Source: Cernens ardua (GTDB lineage Bacteria > Pseudomonadota > Gammaproteobacteria > Pseudomonadales > Halomonadaceae). From it: a stretch of 64,000 bases of DNA. The notes beneath the pieces were generated by a model. It was given only the letters and a program-made list of their open reading frames with translations, ran no database searches and was not told the DNA's origin. The stretch is from NCBI RefSeq assembly GCF_051251085.1, contig NZ_JBPCZH010000004.1, positions 248,001 through 312,000 of the forward strand. The letters are read 5' to 3'. Shown one piece after another: positions 25,324 through 34,981 of the stretch (the first letter of the stretch is position 1; every line of letters starts with the position of its first letter). A program made the translations under genes and the position numbers.

Positions 25324-26580
25324 ATGAGCCTCTCTTTTTCGTCCCAGCCTATCAAAATACATTTTCCTTTCAGTCCATCTCGTCTTATCGGGTTTATCGT
25401 TTCCTTCCTGCTGTTGCCGGTCATGCTGTCCATGACGTCTTTGGCTCAGGCACAGGAAGCTCCTTTGGGTGTTGAATCCCCCTCCTGGATATTGATTGAT
25501 GGTAATTCGGGGCAAACGCTGGCTGAACATAATCCGGATCAGCGTCGCTCTATTGCGTCTCTAACCAAATTGGTGACCACTCTCGTGGTGTATCGCGCGA
25601 TTGAAGCGGGACAGCTCCACTGGAATGAAATGGTAACGGTTCCTCAGGCTGTCAGACAGTTGGGTTCTGATACTTCTCGCATGTACCTGATTCCCGGGCA
25701 GCAGGTGTCTGTGAATGATCTGATGCATGGGTTGATCATTGTGTCAGCCAATGATGCAGCAGTAACACTTGCGATTGCCGAAGCAGGAAGCCTTGATAAT
25801 TTCGTTGCGAAAATGAATGCGACGGCACGAAGCCTTGGCATGCATAACACGCACTTCGAAAATGTTGATGGATTAACAGAGGCGGGTCACTACTCAACGG
25901 CACGAGACCTCAGCAAGATTGCCATGACAGTAGCCAACGAATTCCCGGGGTATTTTCAGATTTCGTCACAACCCTCATTCAAATGGGGAACGTTCCACGG
26001 TGAAGCGACCAATGCACTGGTGGGGCCCCACAGTAATATTGATGGTATGAAAACCGGCTACACGCAGGCGGCAGGTTACTGCGTGATTGCTTCAGAACAC
26101 CGCCCCAATGCTGACGGTAGCTCTCACCGTATCTTTGCCGTTGTGCTTGGGACCGATACCTATAACCGTCGTTTTCAGGATGCCAATAAACTGTTGGATT
26201 ACGCCTATAATTATTTTTATGACGTGAATGTAGCGAGTGCCGGTGTTCCCATTGGCCAACTACCCTTGGTGAAAAGCAGTGAAAACAGTGTGGGTGTGAC
26301 GGTTGATCGTAATCTTGTTCTTTCGATGCCCAACAGTATTCCAGCTAACCGCCTGAAAGGTACAATCATCGCGAATCATGCCGATTTGGAAGGCCCGATC
26401 AAGTCGGGGCAGGTCGTCGGTAAATACCAGATTTCATTGGGAAATCATGTCATTTCCAGCGGACCTGTCTTTGCCACTGAGCCTGTCGAGCGTGCAGGTT
26501 TGATTTCTCGATTCTTCTCGACCATTGGCTCCTGGTTCTCCAGTGCGCCGGCCACTTCGGTTCCCTTCAAGATCGGTTGA
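25324..26580 (+). CDS. dacA: D-alanyl-D-alanine carboxypeptidase, PBP5/6 family
   Basis: The 418-residue periplasmic enzyme trims the terminal D-Ala of peptidoglycan stem peptides. It has a long signal segment (about 20-44, cleavage near AQA), the SxxK motif Ser79-Leu-Thr-Lys82, SAN (in IIVSANDAA) and KTG (in GMKTGYTQ), then the C-terminal beta domain. The last 20 residues (RAGLISRFFSTIGSWF) form an amphipathic anchor as in PBP5. Open frame extends to 25222, but upstream Met codons add a region before the signal peptide; none has a good ribosome site. The divergent neighbour is a membrane protein. rlpA/lipB neighbours are absent. Confidence 0.93.
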   Translation: MSLSFSSQPIKIHFPFSPSRLIGFIVSFLLLPVMLSMTSLAQAQEAPLGVESPSWILIDGNSGQTLAEHNPDQRRSIASLTKLVTTLVVYRAIEAGQLHWNEMVTVPQAVRQLGSDTSRMYLIPGQQVSVNDLMHGLIIVSANDAAVTLAIAEAGSLDNFVAKMNATARSLGMHNTHFENVDGLTEAGHYSTARDLSKIAMTVANEFPGYFQISSQPSFKWGTFHGEATNALVGPHSNIDGMKTGYTQAAGYCVIASEHRPNADGSSHRIFAVVLGTDTYNRRFQDANKLLDYAYNYFYDVNVASAGVPIGQLPLVKSSENSVGVTVDRNLVLSMPNSIPANRLKGTIIANHADLEGPIKSGQVVGKYQISLGNHVISSGPVFATEPVERAGLISRFFSTIGSWFSSAPATSVPFKIG

Positions 26581-26605
26581 TTCTGGCTCGATGGGAACCA
26601 GTAAT

Positions 26606-26645
26606 AAAAAAGCGACTGCTCCGTATAGGGAACAGTCGCTTTTTC
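26606..26645. terminator. Bidirectional terminator dacA / isocitrate dehydrogenase
   Basis: GCGACTG (26612-26618) and CAGTCGC (26633-26639) form the stem with additional A-T pairs outside. T tracts flank it on both strands, so it serves both convergent genes. Confidence 0.85.
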
Positions 26646-26725
26646 ATCTCTCTTACGCCGCCTTGAGAATACTCGAATGTATTGGGTCGAGCCTACTGTA
26701 TAAACAAGGCGCGTTACAGACCCGA

Positions 26726-27724
26726 TTACAGGCGGCTTGCAATCGCCTTGGCAAAACTTTGGGTTGTACCCTTCCCACCCAGGTCGGCAGTAAGGTTATC
26801 CTTGGCTGCCAATGTATCGACGATAGCCTTGCGTAGGCGATCACCTTCTGCCTTTTTGTCCAGATGGTCCAACATCTGTGCGGCAGCCAGAAGCAGAGCG
26901 CAAGGGTTTGCCAGCCCTTTGCCTGCGATATCAGGCGCCGAGCCGTGTACAGCTTCGAAGATGGCGATATCTTTACCAATATTTGCGCCGGGGGCCAGCC
27001 CCAAACCGCCTACCAAACCAGCACAGAGGTCAGACAGGATATCACCAAATAAATTGGTAGTGACAATCACATCAAACTGCTCTGGACGCATCACCAACTG
27101 CATGCAGGCATTGTCCACAATCATGGTGTCTGTTTCGATGCCCGGATATTCTTCGCCGACTTCCTTGGCGATATCCAAAAACATACCAGAGGCACTTTTA
27201 ATAATATTTGCCTTGTGAACAATCGTGACCTTTTTGCGTCCCAGGTCCTTGGCCAGTTCATAAGCATATCGTGCAATACGTTCACAGCCTTTGCGAGTGA
27301 CTACGATTTCCGAACGTGCTTCATCTTCCGACCGTGTTTGACCTTCGGCACGATAGGCACCTTCGGTATTTTCACGAATTGTGATCAGGTCAATATCACT
27401 GTAGCGGGATTTTGTATTCGGGAAGCTAATTGCTGGGCGAACGTTGGCGTACAGGTCGAAATGGCGACGTAATTGTACGTTGATAGAGCTGAAACCACGG
27501 CCTACAGGAGTCATCAGAGGGCTCTTGAGGGCAACGCCATGACGCTCAATGGCGTCCAGTGTTGCTTGCGGAAGGAGTTCTCCCTGGGACTCCAGGGCAG
27601 TCGTGCCGGCTTCAACATAGTCATAGTTGAAGTCCAGACCGAGGGTATCCAGTATTTCGAGCGTTGCATCCATGATTTCAGGGCCAATACCGTCACCACG
27701 GATTACTGCTATCGTTTGACTCAT
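26726..27724 (-). CDS. Isocitrate/isopropylmalate dehydrogenase family, probably NAD-dependent isocitrate dehydrogenase
   Basis: The 332-residue decarboxylating beta-hydroxyacid dehydrogenase has the start IRGDGIGPEIM, the substrate loop SSINVQLRRHFDLYANVRP, DLITIRENTEGAY and the cofactor block EAVHGSAPDIAGKGLANP. The Asp-Ile after GSAP favours NAD over NADP. Ser-Ser-x-Asn-Val followed by Arg residues is the isocitrate-type phosphorylatable loop, unlike isopropylmalate dehydrogenases. Homoisocitrate or related substrates cannot be excluded. It lies alone, with a good GGAAAGAGAG ribosome site. Confidence 0.87.
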   Translation of the reverse strand: MSQTIAVIRGDGIGPEIMDATLEILDTLGLDFNYDYVEAGTTALESQGELLPQATLDAIERHGVALKSPLMTPVGRGFSSINVQLRRHFDLYANVRPAISFPNTKSRYSDIDLITIRENTEGAYRAEGQTRSEDEARSEIVVTRKGCERIARYAYELAKDLGRKKVTIVHKANIIKSASGMFLDIAKEVGEEYPGIETDTMIVDNACMQLVMRPEQFDVIVTTNLFGDILSDLCAGLVGGLGLAPGANIGKDIAIFEAVHGSAPDIAGKGLANPCALLLAAAQMLDHLDKKAEGDRLRKAIVDTLAAKDNLTADLGGKGTTQSFAKAIASRL

Positions 27725-27902
27725 CTCTCTTTCCTGTCTTTTCGTTATATCAGCCTACAGTTGCAGACCGCATTTTAGGAAGGTCTATCGTTAAGGAACT
27801 CTTGTTATTGTAGACAATATGAGCATGGATTGGGAGCGTTTAACTATCAGACCTAAGATGGATTTTAAGTTTCAAATAATTGATTTCTGAAAATTGTGGT
27901 AT

Positions 27903-28394
27903 CTAGTGTGTAAGGGAGCCTGCACCAATAAAATGCTCTTTCCAATAAGGGTAATTGAGATGGGCATACTCTACGGTTCTGCCTCGCCCGGGGGCATGAA
28001 TCATCAGGTTTCGCCCCAGGTAAATTCCTACATGCGTCGCGGTAGAACCATACCCGAAAAACAGCAGGTCTCCCGGTTGAGCTACTTTGACACGACGTAC
28101 GGCATGGTATTGTTCATTGCTGGTGCGGGGGAGGCTGAGGCCCGCCGAGCGATAGGAGAGATCCGCAAGCCCACTGCAATCCAGCCCGCCTCCGGGCGTA
28201 TTGCCGCCCCAACGGTATGGCACCCCAAGCATTTTATGTGCCGTTGAGACAATCGCTGCCTGACGATACGAGAGGCCCTTTAAATTCAGTGGATGATCAT
28301 TGATTTGTAGAGGAGGATTGGAGGCACACCCCGCCAGGGATGTGATAAGCACGAAAGCCAACAGGACAAGGACGCTGTATGTAAGCCTTGGCAT
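27903..28394 (-). CDS. NlpC/P60 cell-wall hydrolase, lipoprotein
   Basis: The 163-residue product has a signal peptide with lipobox LAGC (Cys23) and an NlpC/P60 domain with catalytic Cys73 (LDCSGL), His121 (THVGIYLG) and His133 (IHAPGRG). Enzymes of this type cut gamma-D-Glu-diaminopimelate or the cross-links between stem peptides at the outer-membrane face. Length matches E. coli NlpC/MepS. I start at 28394 (MPRLTYSVLV), which gives a normal lipoprotein signal; a frame from 28481 would add 29 residues of basic lead sequence. Confidence 0.9.
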   Translation of the reverse strand: MPRLTYSVLVLLAFVLITSLAGCASNPPLQINDHPLNLKGLSYRQAAIVSTAHKMLGVPYRWGGNTPGGGLDCSGLADLSYRSAGLSLPRTSNEQYHAVRRVKVAQPGDLLFFGYGSTATHVGIYLGRNLMIHAPGRGRTVEYAHLNYPYWKEHFIGAGSLTH

Positions 28395-28995
28395 TGGGCG
28401 ACGTCGCTTTTGATAATGGCCCAAGGAGGAGACGTGTTTAACATAGGGGCCAACGGCTGGAGTAAAGTGGGGCATCGTCATAGGGCTCTCGTATATGGGT
28501 GGCTTATCTCGTTAGCAACGGATACATACCGTTCAATAGGAATGAGCTATCGTTTTAACGTTAACCTTAAATAGTGCGTCTATCCATGTCACGACTGAAT
28601 GATTCGGTTCTTTTATTCACTTTATTAACTGGTCTATGCGTATTTTGCATGGAAGACAATCTCTACTGGATAGTTGTTATCACTGGGCGTATCTTCGCGC
28701 GATTGCTTTTTTTCAATCTGTACTACGTTTTTTCTGGCTTTTTGAACCTGAGGAACTATGTTTCCTATTTGCGCTGTCTCGTATAGGGCCGTTCTGAATG
28801 AATGGGATAGTGCTTAGTGAAATAGTGGGCTGTTGTCCGCTGGTCAGTCGCATCAATTCAAAGAGCATGGATGACGTTCGGAATTGATGTACTTGGGGTG
28901 TTTTATCTCAAGCCGCTAGAGGTTTATGGTAGGGCTGGCAGTCCTCTTGATACGTTTTGTTGTGAATGTGAAATTCATCGTTTAAGGGCGTTTTT
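28395..28995. other. Long gene-poor gap
   Basis: This 600-bp stretch between two divergent genes is AT-rich. A frame at 28574-28786 gives a hydrophobic 70-residue product without ribosome site or family; I regard it as noncoding. It must hold the nlpC-type promoter (28400-28560) and that of the small gene at 28996. Confidence 0.4.
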
Positions 28996-29289
28996 ATGAA
29001 TGTACGTAAAATTGATTGGGATAACCCCTTCAAGAATACGGCGTCTAGCTTGTTTTCATCACGTAGAAATACACGAAAACAACCTAAAATGGGATGTATT
29101 ATCACTGCTCGTTATCATGGCGCTGATGTCCGCATGAGAGTGGTAGAACGAGATGGCGACAAGAGCTCTATTGCCGAAGTTATCGGTGTTGACGACAAGA
29201 ATACTATTGAGGATATTCGTTCACAATTGAACGAAGGTGACACCGTTGTAGTACCTGATAGTAAAAGAGCCGTTGTTCGATACTGTTGA
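28996..29289 (+). CDS. Small basic protein, 97 aa, unknown function
   Basis: A 97-residue protein with AAGGG about eight bases before its ATG. The N-terminal 35 residues are basic and polar, followed by a predicted beta-rich domain (MGCIITARYHGADVRMRVVERDGDKSS) ending NEGDTVVVPDSKRAVVRY, which resembles a small barrel (TRAM/SH3-like) in hydropathy. It is closed by a strong terminator. Regular codon use and these signals suggest a real gene; I do not recognise the family. Confidence 0.6.
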   Translation: MNVRKIDWDNPFKNTASSLFSSRRNTRKQPKMGCIITARYHGADVRMRVVERDGDKSSIAEVIGVDDKNTIEDIRSQLNEGDTVVVPDSKRAVVRYC

Positions 29290-29374
29290 TAGATGTGTGT
29301 ATTTTAGTCTTCAATATGTTTTGAACTTTGGTAACGCGTTGAAATCGAAATGTTTTACGTCGTTATGGATTCAT

Positions 29375-29411
29375 AAAAAGACTCGCGATCACTAAGTCGC
29401 GAGTCTTTTTT
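29375..29411. terminator. Bidirectional terminator
   Basis: GACTCGCGA and TCGCGAGTC form a perfect 9-bp stem, with A5 before and T7 after on the plus strand, so it serves both the small gene and the convergent acetolactate synthase gene. Confidence 0.9.
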
Positions 29412-29461
29412 TATGTCGCTTTCGAAAAATGTATATTAGGCAAAAATGAGGCTTGAATATT

Positions 29462-31108
29462 TCAGGCGTTACTTACTTCTGCTTCGTGATGTTCTAGCTC
29501 ATCAATCAGGACGCTAATATTATCCTTGTAATCAATGGGGATAGCGATGATTTGTACCCCCCCTTCTTCGAAGGCCTGCTCCAATGCCCCTTTGAAATCG
29601 GCAATGTCGGAAACAAAGGTGCCTTTCGCCCCGAAGGATTCAGCATAACGGACGAAATCCGGATTGCTGAATGTCATGCCAAAATCGGGGAATTTATCCA
29701 CAGCCTGTTTCCAGCGAATCATTCCATAGGCATTATCGTCGATGATGAGATTGACTAGGTTGAGTTTCAGACGTACGGCGGTTTCAAGCTCCTGACTGTT
29801 CATCATGAATCCCCCATCGCCACTGACAGTCAGTACACGACGCTCAGGGCATAGCAATGCAGCAGCGATGCCTGAAGGCAAACCGGCGCCCATGGTGGCC
29901 AGCGCATTATCCAGTAACAGGGTGTTGGCCATATCGGTTCGATAGTTGCGGGCGAACCAGATTTTATACATACCGTTATCCAGCGTAACGATGCCATCTC
30001 GGGGCATGACGGAGCGGATATCCGCTACTACACGTTGGGGTGTCCAACGTTCGTCAGTCGCATGTTGCTGAATATGCTGCAGAATATTCCCACGTAGTGA
30101 CAACAGCGCCCCTGCATTGGGTAAATGGTCCTTCACCTTTTCTGCCAGGCGAGTTAATGCATTGCCGATATCACCGATGACTTCTGTCTGAGGGAAATAA
30201 ACAGATTCGACATGTGCCGGTTCATAACCGATGTGTACGACTTGAGGCCCGTTTTCACCCATGATGAAAGGTGGTTTCTCGACGGTATCGTGACCGACAG
30301 AAATGATCAGGTCCGCCGCATCGATGGCATCATGGACATAGTCCCGCTCACTCAGTGCAGCCGTTCCCATGTAAAGATCGCTCATATTACTGACAGCACC
30401 CTTGCCCATCTGTGTGGTAATGAACGGGATACGTGTTTGAGCAAAAAACTCGTTCAGCTTCCCTACCAATCGCGGACGTGAGGCTGCCGCGCCTAACATG
30501 ACCAACGGGCGTTTTGCATCTTTCAAAAGAGCAGCCGCTGCATCCAGTGCGCTATTAGCAGCAATCGAAGGGGTAAAATCGTGAGGGGGGATCAAATGAG
30601 GATCCGGTACGTCTTCTCTGGCAATATCTTCCGGCAACTCCAGTAGTACTGGCCCCGGACGCTCTTCAGTAGAAACACGGAAGGCATCGCGTATCAGTGT
30701 AGGAATCGTTTTTCCAGAGACAATCTGACGCGACATTTTGGTCAGTGGGCGCATGGTGGAAACAATGTCGACTATCTGAAAGCGCCCCTGACGCTCGGAA
30801 AGAATGCCTTTTTGCCCAGTCAGCATAATCATTGGCATTGCACCAAGGTGTGCATACGCTGCACCTGTGGTCAGATTCAAGGCACCCGGACCAAGCGTCG
30901 TCAGGCAAACCCCCGGTTTACCTGTCAGACGACCATGTGTTGCCGCCATGAAGGCAGCCGCCTGTTCATGGCGAGTGATGGTCAATGTAATGGATGAGTT
31001 GCGGATGGATTCCACTATATCCAGATTTTCTTCGCCGGGTATGCCATAAATCCTGTCGACACCTTCGTTTTCCAGCGCTGCAACGAGAAGGTCTGAAGCT
31101 TTAGTCAT
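29462..31108 (-). CDS. Acetolactate synthase, large-subunit type
   Basis: The 548-residue ThDP enzyme condenses two pyruvates to acetolactate. It has the ThDP-activating Glu in TRHEQAAAFMA, the FAD/quinone-oxidase-like middle domain (about 190-340) and the ThDP-binding block GDGGFMMNSQELETA-N (about 430-460). The regulatory small subunit (IlvH/IlvN) is not next to it, so it is either a catabolic AlsS-like enzyme or pairs with a subunit encoded elsewhere. The ATG at 31108 has GAGAGAG upstream. It is divergent from peroxiredoxin. Confidence 0.9.
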   Translation of the reverse strand: MTKASDLLVAALENEGVDRIYGIPGEENLDIVESIRNSSITLTITRHEQAAAFMAATHGRLTGKPGVCLTTLGPGALNLTTGAAYAHLGAMPMIMLTGQKGILSERQGRFQIVDIVSTMRPLTKMSRQIVSGKTIPTLIRDAFRVSTEERPGPVLLELPEDIAREDVPDPHLIPPHDFTPSIAANSALDAAAALLKDAKRPLVMLGAAASRPRLVGKLNEFFAQTRIPFITTQMGKGAVSNMSDLYMGTAALSERDYVHDAIDAADLIISVGHDTVEKPPFIMGENGPQVVHIGYEPAHVESVYFPQTEVIGDIGNALTRLAEKVKDHLPNAGALLSLRGNILQHIQQHATDERWTPQRVVADIRSVMPRDGIVTLDNGMYKIWFARNYRTDMANTLLLDNALATMGAGLPSGIAAALLCPERRVLTVSGDGGFMMNSQELETAVRLKLNLVNLIIDDNAYGMIRWKQAVDKFPDFGMTFSNPDFVRYAESFGAKGTFVSDIADFKGALEQAFEEGGVQIIAIPIDYKDNISVLIDELEHHEAEVSNA

Positions 31109-31692
31109 TTTCTCTCTCTCATATGTCATCAGTTGTTATTCGATAAGGTGTTGTTGAAAAAGACAGCCTTGCAATCGGTATAGCTATTTTCGATATAGCA
31201 GCATGATTATTTTAATTTTATTTTAATATAATGCGCTTGTTGTGATTAATTTGCACCCCCATGATGCTTGGCCCATATCGCTAACGATTACAACAATGAT
31301 CATTATGCCCGCGCCTAACCTGAAGCAAGGTACTAAATCTTCTTCTGGCTTTTGTAGCGATGTGACTACTTTATGTGATCATATTTGGCTGCCGATATCG
31401 AATCGATTTCCGTTTTGGATGCAGTTTATGCGTTATATATACGTTGAGCATTTGCTTAGACAATCTTGTTGTTTGGCAGATTGTCTATATCGCGCCAACA
31501 TATTGGGACGCTTTTTTACATTCTTGTACGGCGCATGTTTATCGCTCGGATAGTAAATGGAACAGAAAGCCTTATCCAATTGATAGTCAGGTAAATGAAT
31601 GGTGAGGATGAAATCGTCGTTACTGCTGAACGATAATATTAATGTATTGGCACGCCGCGTTGTGCCTGCCAGTGTGAGTAGGAGAAAGGATA
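31109..31692. promoter_or_regulatory. Divergent region acetolactate synthase / peroxiredoxin
   Basis: A 584-bp AT-rich gap. TATAAT occurs at about 31226-31231 in a run of A/T bases and may be a -10 element. Frames through the middle (31242-31605) give no family match or ribosome site. It probably holds promoters, and possibly an untranslated RNA, but I see no hairpin to support the latter. Confidence 0.35.
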
Positions 31693-32328
31693 ATGACATT
31701 GCGTTTGGGCGACACTGCCCCTGACTTTACTCAGATTAGTACAGAAGGGGAAATTCATTTTCATGACTGGATTGGTGATCATTGGGCCATCCTGTTTTCT
31801 CATCCGGCTGATTTCACCCCTGTGTGCTCCACTGAACTGGGCGAAGTGGCCCATTTAAAACCTGAATGGGACAAACGTCATACCAAACCGATTGGTTTGT
31901 CAGTGGATGGATTGAGCGATCATGAAAAATGGGATGCTGATATCAAGGATATTTCTGGTTCGAACCTGAATTTTCCTCTGTTAGCGGATAAGGATCATAA
32001 GGTTGCTGAACTCTATGACATGATTCATCCCAATGCCGATAATACGGCGACGGTTCGTTCAGTTTTTATTATTGATCCACAGAAAAAAATTCGCCTGATT
32101 CTCACTTATCCTGCCAGTGCCGGCCGTAATTTCAGGGAAATTCTCCGCGTGCTGGATAGTCTTCAGTTGACCGACAAAGAGAAAGTTACTACACCGGTTA
32201 ACTGGAACGAAGGTGACCGCGTCATTATTGCCCCTTCGGTGAAAGATGAAGATGCGAAGAAACTGTTCCCGCAAGGTTGGGAAGCGGTGAAACCCTATCT
32301 GCGGCTGGTTGATCTCAAGAAAAAATAA
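31693..32328 (+). CDS. 1-Cys peroxiredoxin (Prx6 type)
   Basis: The 211-residue peroxidase reduces hydrogen peroxide and organic hydroperoxides. The peroxidatic Cys45 lies in HPADFTPVCSTE and the C-terminal extension of Prx6 is present. No conserved resolving cysteine is visible, which fits the 1-Cys class needing an external thiol such as glutathione. A strong ribosome site (GGAGAAAGGA) precedes the ATG. It is monocistronic with its own terminator, and OxyR-type induction would be usual, although I find no clear OxyR motif. Confidence 0.95.
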   Translation: MTLRLGDTAPDFTQISTEGEIHFHDWIGDHWAILFSHPADFTPVCSTELGEVAHLKPEWDKRHTKPIGLSVDGLSDHEKWDADIKDISGSNLNFPLLADKDHKVAELYDMIHPNADNTATVRSVFIIDPQKKIRLILTYPASAGRNFREILRVLDSLQLTDKEKVTTPVNWNEGDRVIIAPSVKDEDAKKLFPQGWEAVKPYLRLVDLKKK

Positions 32329-32353
32329 TCACGTTTTGAAAAAATGTGGCTAC

Positions 32354-32396
32354 AAAAAAGGCGGCGATCCCTTTAACAGGGACGCCGCCTTTGTTT
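32354..32396. terminator. Bidirectional terminator prx / typA
   Basis: AAAGGCGGCG and CGCCGCCTTT form a stem extended by TCCC/GGGA around the loop TTTAACA. T-rich flanks on both strands suit the two convergent genes. Confidence 0.8.
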
Positions 32397-32425
32397 AGCG
32401 TTGGCTTGTACAGGCTTTTACTCGA

Positions 32426-34264
32426 TTAGCCGTTACGTCCAGCACGTTTACGCTCGTTTTCGGTCAGGTGTTTCTTGCGCAGGCGAATGTGGTTGGGCGT
32501 TACTTCCACCAACTCATCATCGTCAAGGAATTCGATAGCCTGTTCCAGCGTGAATTTAACCGGCGGCGTCAGCACCAGCGCTTCATCAGCACCGGAGGAG
32601 CGCATGTTATCGAGTTTCTTCGCCTTGGTCGGATTCACGACCATGTCATCGGCACGGTTGTTGATACCGATCAACATACCTTCATACACTTCTTCACCAT
32701 GACCAATCAGCAGTTTGCCGCGATCCTGCAGCGTGTAGAGCGCATAGGCCAGGGCTTTGCCGGTTGCCATGGACACCAGTACACCATTACGACGTTTGAT
32801 GGTCGCATCAGGTTTCAGTGCGCCATAGTGATCAAAACGGCTGGTTAGAATACCGGTACCTGAGGTCAGGGTCAGGAACTGGCCACGGAAGCCGATCAGG
32901 CCACGCGCTGGAATGATAAAGTCCAAACGCACACGCCCTTTACCATCCGGGTTCATGTTGGTCAGCTCACCTTTGCGGTAGCCCAGCTCTTCCATGACAG
33001 AGCCCTGATGCTGCTCTTCACAGTCAATAATGACTTCTTCGTAAGGTTCCTGTTTCTCACCATCGATTTCGCGGATGATGACTTCCGGGCGACCAACGGC
33101 CAGCTCGTAACCTTCGCGGCGCATGGTTTCGATTAGTACAGAGAGGTGAAGTTCACCACGTCCGGAAACAATGAATTTCTCGGGAGAGTCACCCGGCTCC
33201 ACACGCAACGCCACGTTGTGAATCAGCTCTTCGTCCAGACGCTCCTTGATATTACGACTGGTTACGAATTTACCGTCGCGACCGGAGAAGGGTGAATCGT
33301 TCACCTGGAAGGTCATGGAGACTGTTGGCTGGTCCACCGTGAGCGCAGGAAGTGCTTCCACCGCAGAAGGATCACAAATGGTATCGGAGATGCCGAGTTC
33401 ATCCAGTCCGGTAATGGTGATGATGTCACCAGCCGTGGCTTCTTCTGTCTGAACCCGTTCCAGCCCGAGGTAAGTCATTACCTGACCGACTTTGCCGCGG
33501 CGCGTTTTGCCATCAATATCAATGATGGAAACCTGCTGGTTGGGTTTGACCGAACCACGCTTGATGCGGCCTACACCGAGAACACCCACATAGCTGGAGT
33601 AGTCCAGCGCAGAAATCTGCATCTGGAATGGGCCATCCAGTGTTACTTTGGGTGGCTCGACGATATCGACGATAGCCTGGAACATGGGGGTCATGTCTTC
33701 AGCCATATCGTTCGGGTCCAGACCGGCAAAGCCGTTCAATGCGGAGGCATAGATAATCGGGAAGTCGAGCTGTTCATCGCTGGCGCCGAGGTTATCGAAA
33801 AGATCGAAGATCTGGTCAATAACCCAGTCAGGACGGGCACCCGGGCGGTCAATCTTGTTCACCACAACGATGGGTTTCAGCCCCTGATCAAATGCTTTCT
33901 GGGTAACGAAGCGGGTCTGGGGCATCGGGCCATCCACTGCATCAACCAGAAGAAGCACCGAATCCACCATCGACATGACACGTTCTACTTCACCACCGAA
34001 GTCAGCGTGTCCGGGGGTGTCCACGATATTGATGTGGTAATCATGCCATTGAATAGCGGTATTTTTTGCGAGGATGGTAATACCGCGCTCTCTTTCCTGG
34101 TCATTGGAGTCCATGATGCGCTCCTGACCTTCGGTACGGCGGTCAAGCGTACCTGACTGCTGCAGAAGTTTATCGACCAGTGTGGTTTTACCATGGTCAA
34201 CGTGCGCGATGATCGCAATATTGCGAAGATTCTTGATTCTTGGGTCTAGTTCTTGGTCTGACAT
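32426..34264 (-). CDS. typA: Ribosome-associated GTPase TypA/BipA
   Basis: The 612-residue translational GTPase assists ribosome assembly and growth under stress or cold. G1 is AHVDHGKT (20-27), the switch II block is VDTPGHADFGGEVERV and NKID is G4. The elongation-factor-like domains II, III and V follow, and the TypA-specific C-terminal domain contains TPKAKKLDNMRSSG. The length matches E. coli BipA (607). It is divergent from glnA across a 717-bp gap, the same pairing as in enterics. Confidence 0.97.
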   Translation of the reverse strand: MSDQELDPRIKNLRNIAIIAHVDHGKTTLVDKLLQQSGTLDRRTEGQERIMDSNDQERERGITILAKNTAIQWHDYHINIVDTPGHADFGGEVERVMSMVDSVLLLVDAVDGPMPQTRFVTQKAFDQGLKPIVVVNKIDRPGARPDWVIDQIFDLFDNLGASDEQLDFPIIYASALNGFAGLDPNDMAEDMTPMFQAIVDIVEPPKVTLDGPFQMQISALDYSSYVGVLGVGRIKRGSVKPNQQVSIIDIDGKTRRGKVGQVMTYLGLERVQTEEATAGDIITITGLDELGISDTICDPSAVEALPALTVDQPTVSMTFQVNDSPFSGRDGKFVTSRNIKERLDEELIHNVALRVEPGDSPEKFIVSGRGELHLSVLIETMRREGYELAVGRPEVIIREIDGEKQEPYEEVIIDCEEQHQGSVMEELGYRKGELTNMNPDGKGRVRLDFIIPARGLIGFRGQFLTLTSGTGILTSRFDHYGALKPDATIKRRNGVLVSMATGKALAYALYTLQDRGKLLIGHGEEVYEGMLIGINNRADDMVVNPTKAKKLDNMRSSGADEALVLTPPVKFTLEQAIEFLDDDELVEVTPNHIRLRKKHLTENERKRAGRNG

Positions 34265-34507
34265 GTTCGTGATCCTTGTTCATGTACACGGACATGCACA
34301 CACTTTAAGAAGTTCCGCAACCGAGTGTCCGTGGAATAAGAGGCCATATTGTACGCGTAGTTAGCCTTTCGTCATAGCTTATTGCGCATTATGTTGGAAA
34401 AGTGTAAGCAGGTTAAGCATCAATAGTCTGAAATAGGCACAATTTAATCGCTACACGGAGACAGTCATGTGGTGAGTAAGACGTGGCGATATTTTTAATG
34501 TGTTCGC

Positions 34508-34548
34508 TTTTGGTGCGTAAAAAATATTTTTTTGGGATATTTTGGTGC
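34508..34548 (+). promoter_or_regulatory. Two NtrC-like half-sites upstream of glnA
   Basis: TTTTGGTGC occurs twice with a 32-bp period (close to three helical turns). Each matches the right half of the NtrC palindrome (TGCACC-N5-TGGTGCA type), but the left halves match at only three of seven positions. The location about 130-165 bp before the sigma-54 element suits an enhancer. Confidence 0.4.
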
Positions 34549-34677
34549 AAACCGTTTTTTTAAGGGCGTGTCTCCTATGGAAATGGGCCCGATGGAAGCA
34601 AAGAATGATTTTCGTATAAGCCAAATCATTCTTTTAATCAATGAGTTGGCATGTCTTTTTATTGAAATGCGTCATTC

Positions 34678-34693
34678 TGGCATACTCCATGCA
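34678..34693 (+). promoter_or_regulatory. Candidate sigma-54 promoter of glnA
   Basis: TGGCATACTCCATGCA matches the consensus TGGCACG-N4-TTGCA at the key positions: GG at -25/-24, GC at -13/-12 and correct spacing. The predicted start near 34705 would give a leader of about 275 bases. Confidence 0.6.
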
Positions 34694-34981
34694 TCAAAAA
34701 AGAACACATGAACCAGCATCCGTCACAAATGATGTGATGCATCCAGACAAATGTAACAGGAACTGGTTATATTCGACATGTAGCCAATGAAGCTGCAAGT
34801 TTGTATCGGGTACTGTGTAATACAAGCCTGTCATTCAGGTGCATGGTGTGGATTTAAAGGCGCTATGTCACGAGCCTTAATCGGCAGTGTCGGTCAGCAT
34901 GATGTTGTGCGGTGGAATGCCATCGTGAGTTATCTGCTGTTTCAGGCGATCAAGTTAATACGTTAGTGATTGGAGACTACA

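Larger units (their letters stand above)
34265..34981. promoter_or_regulatory. typA-glnA divergent control region
   Basis: The 717-bp region holds promoters for both genes. Toward glnA it has two NtrC-like half-sites (TTTTGGTGC at 34508-34516 and 34540-34548) and a sigma-54-type element at 34678-34693. A typA promoter should lie near 34300. No coding sequence is visible. Confidence 0.6.

Noticed and set aside
28574..28786. 70-codon hydrophobic plus-strand ORF
   Set aside because: No ribosome site, AT-rich, no recognisable domain; likely noncoding.
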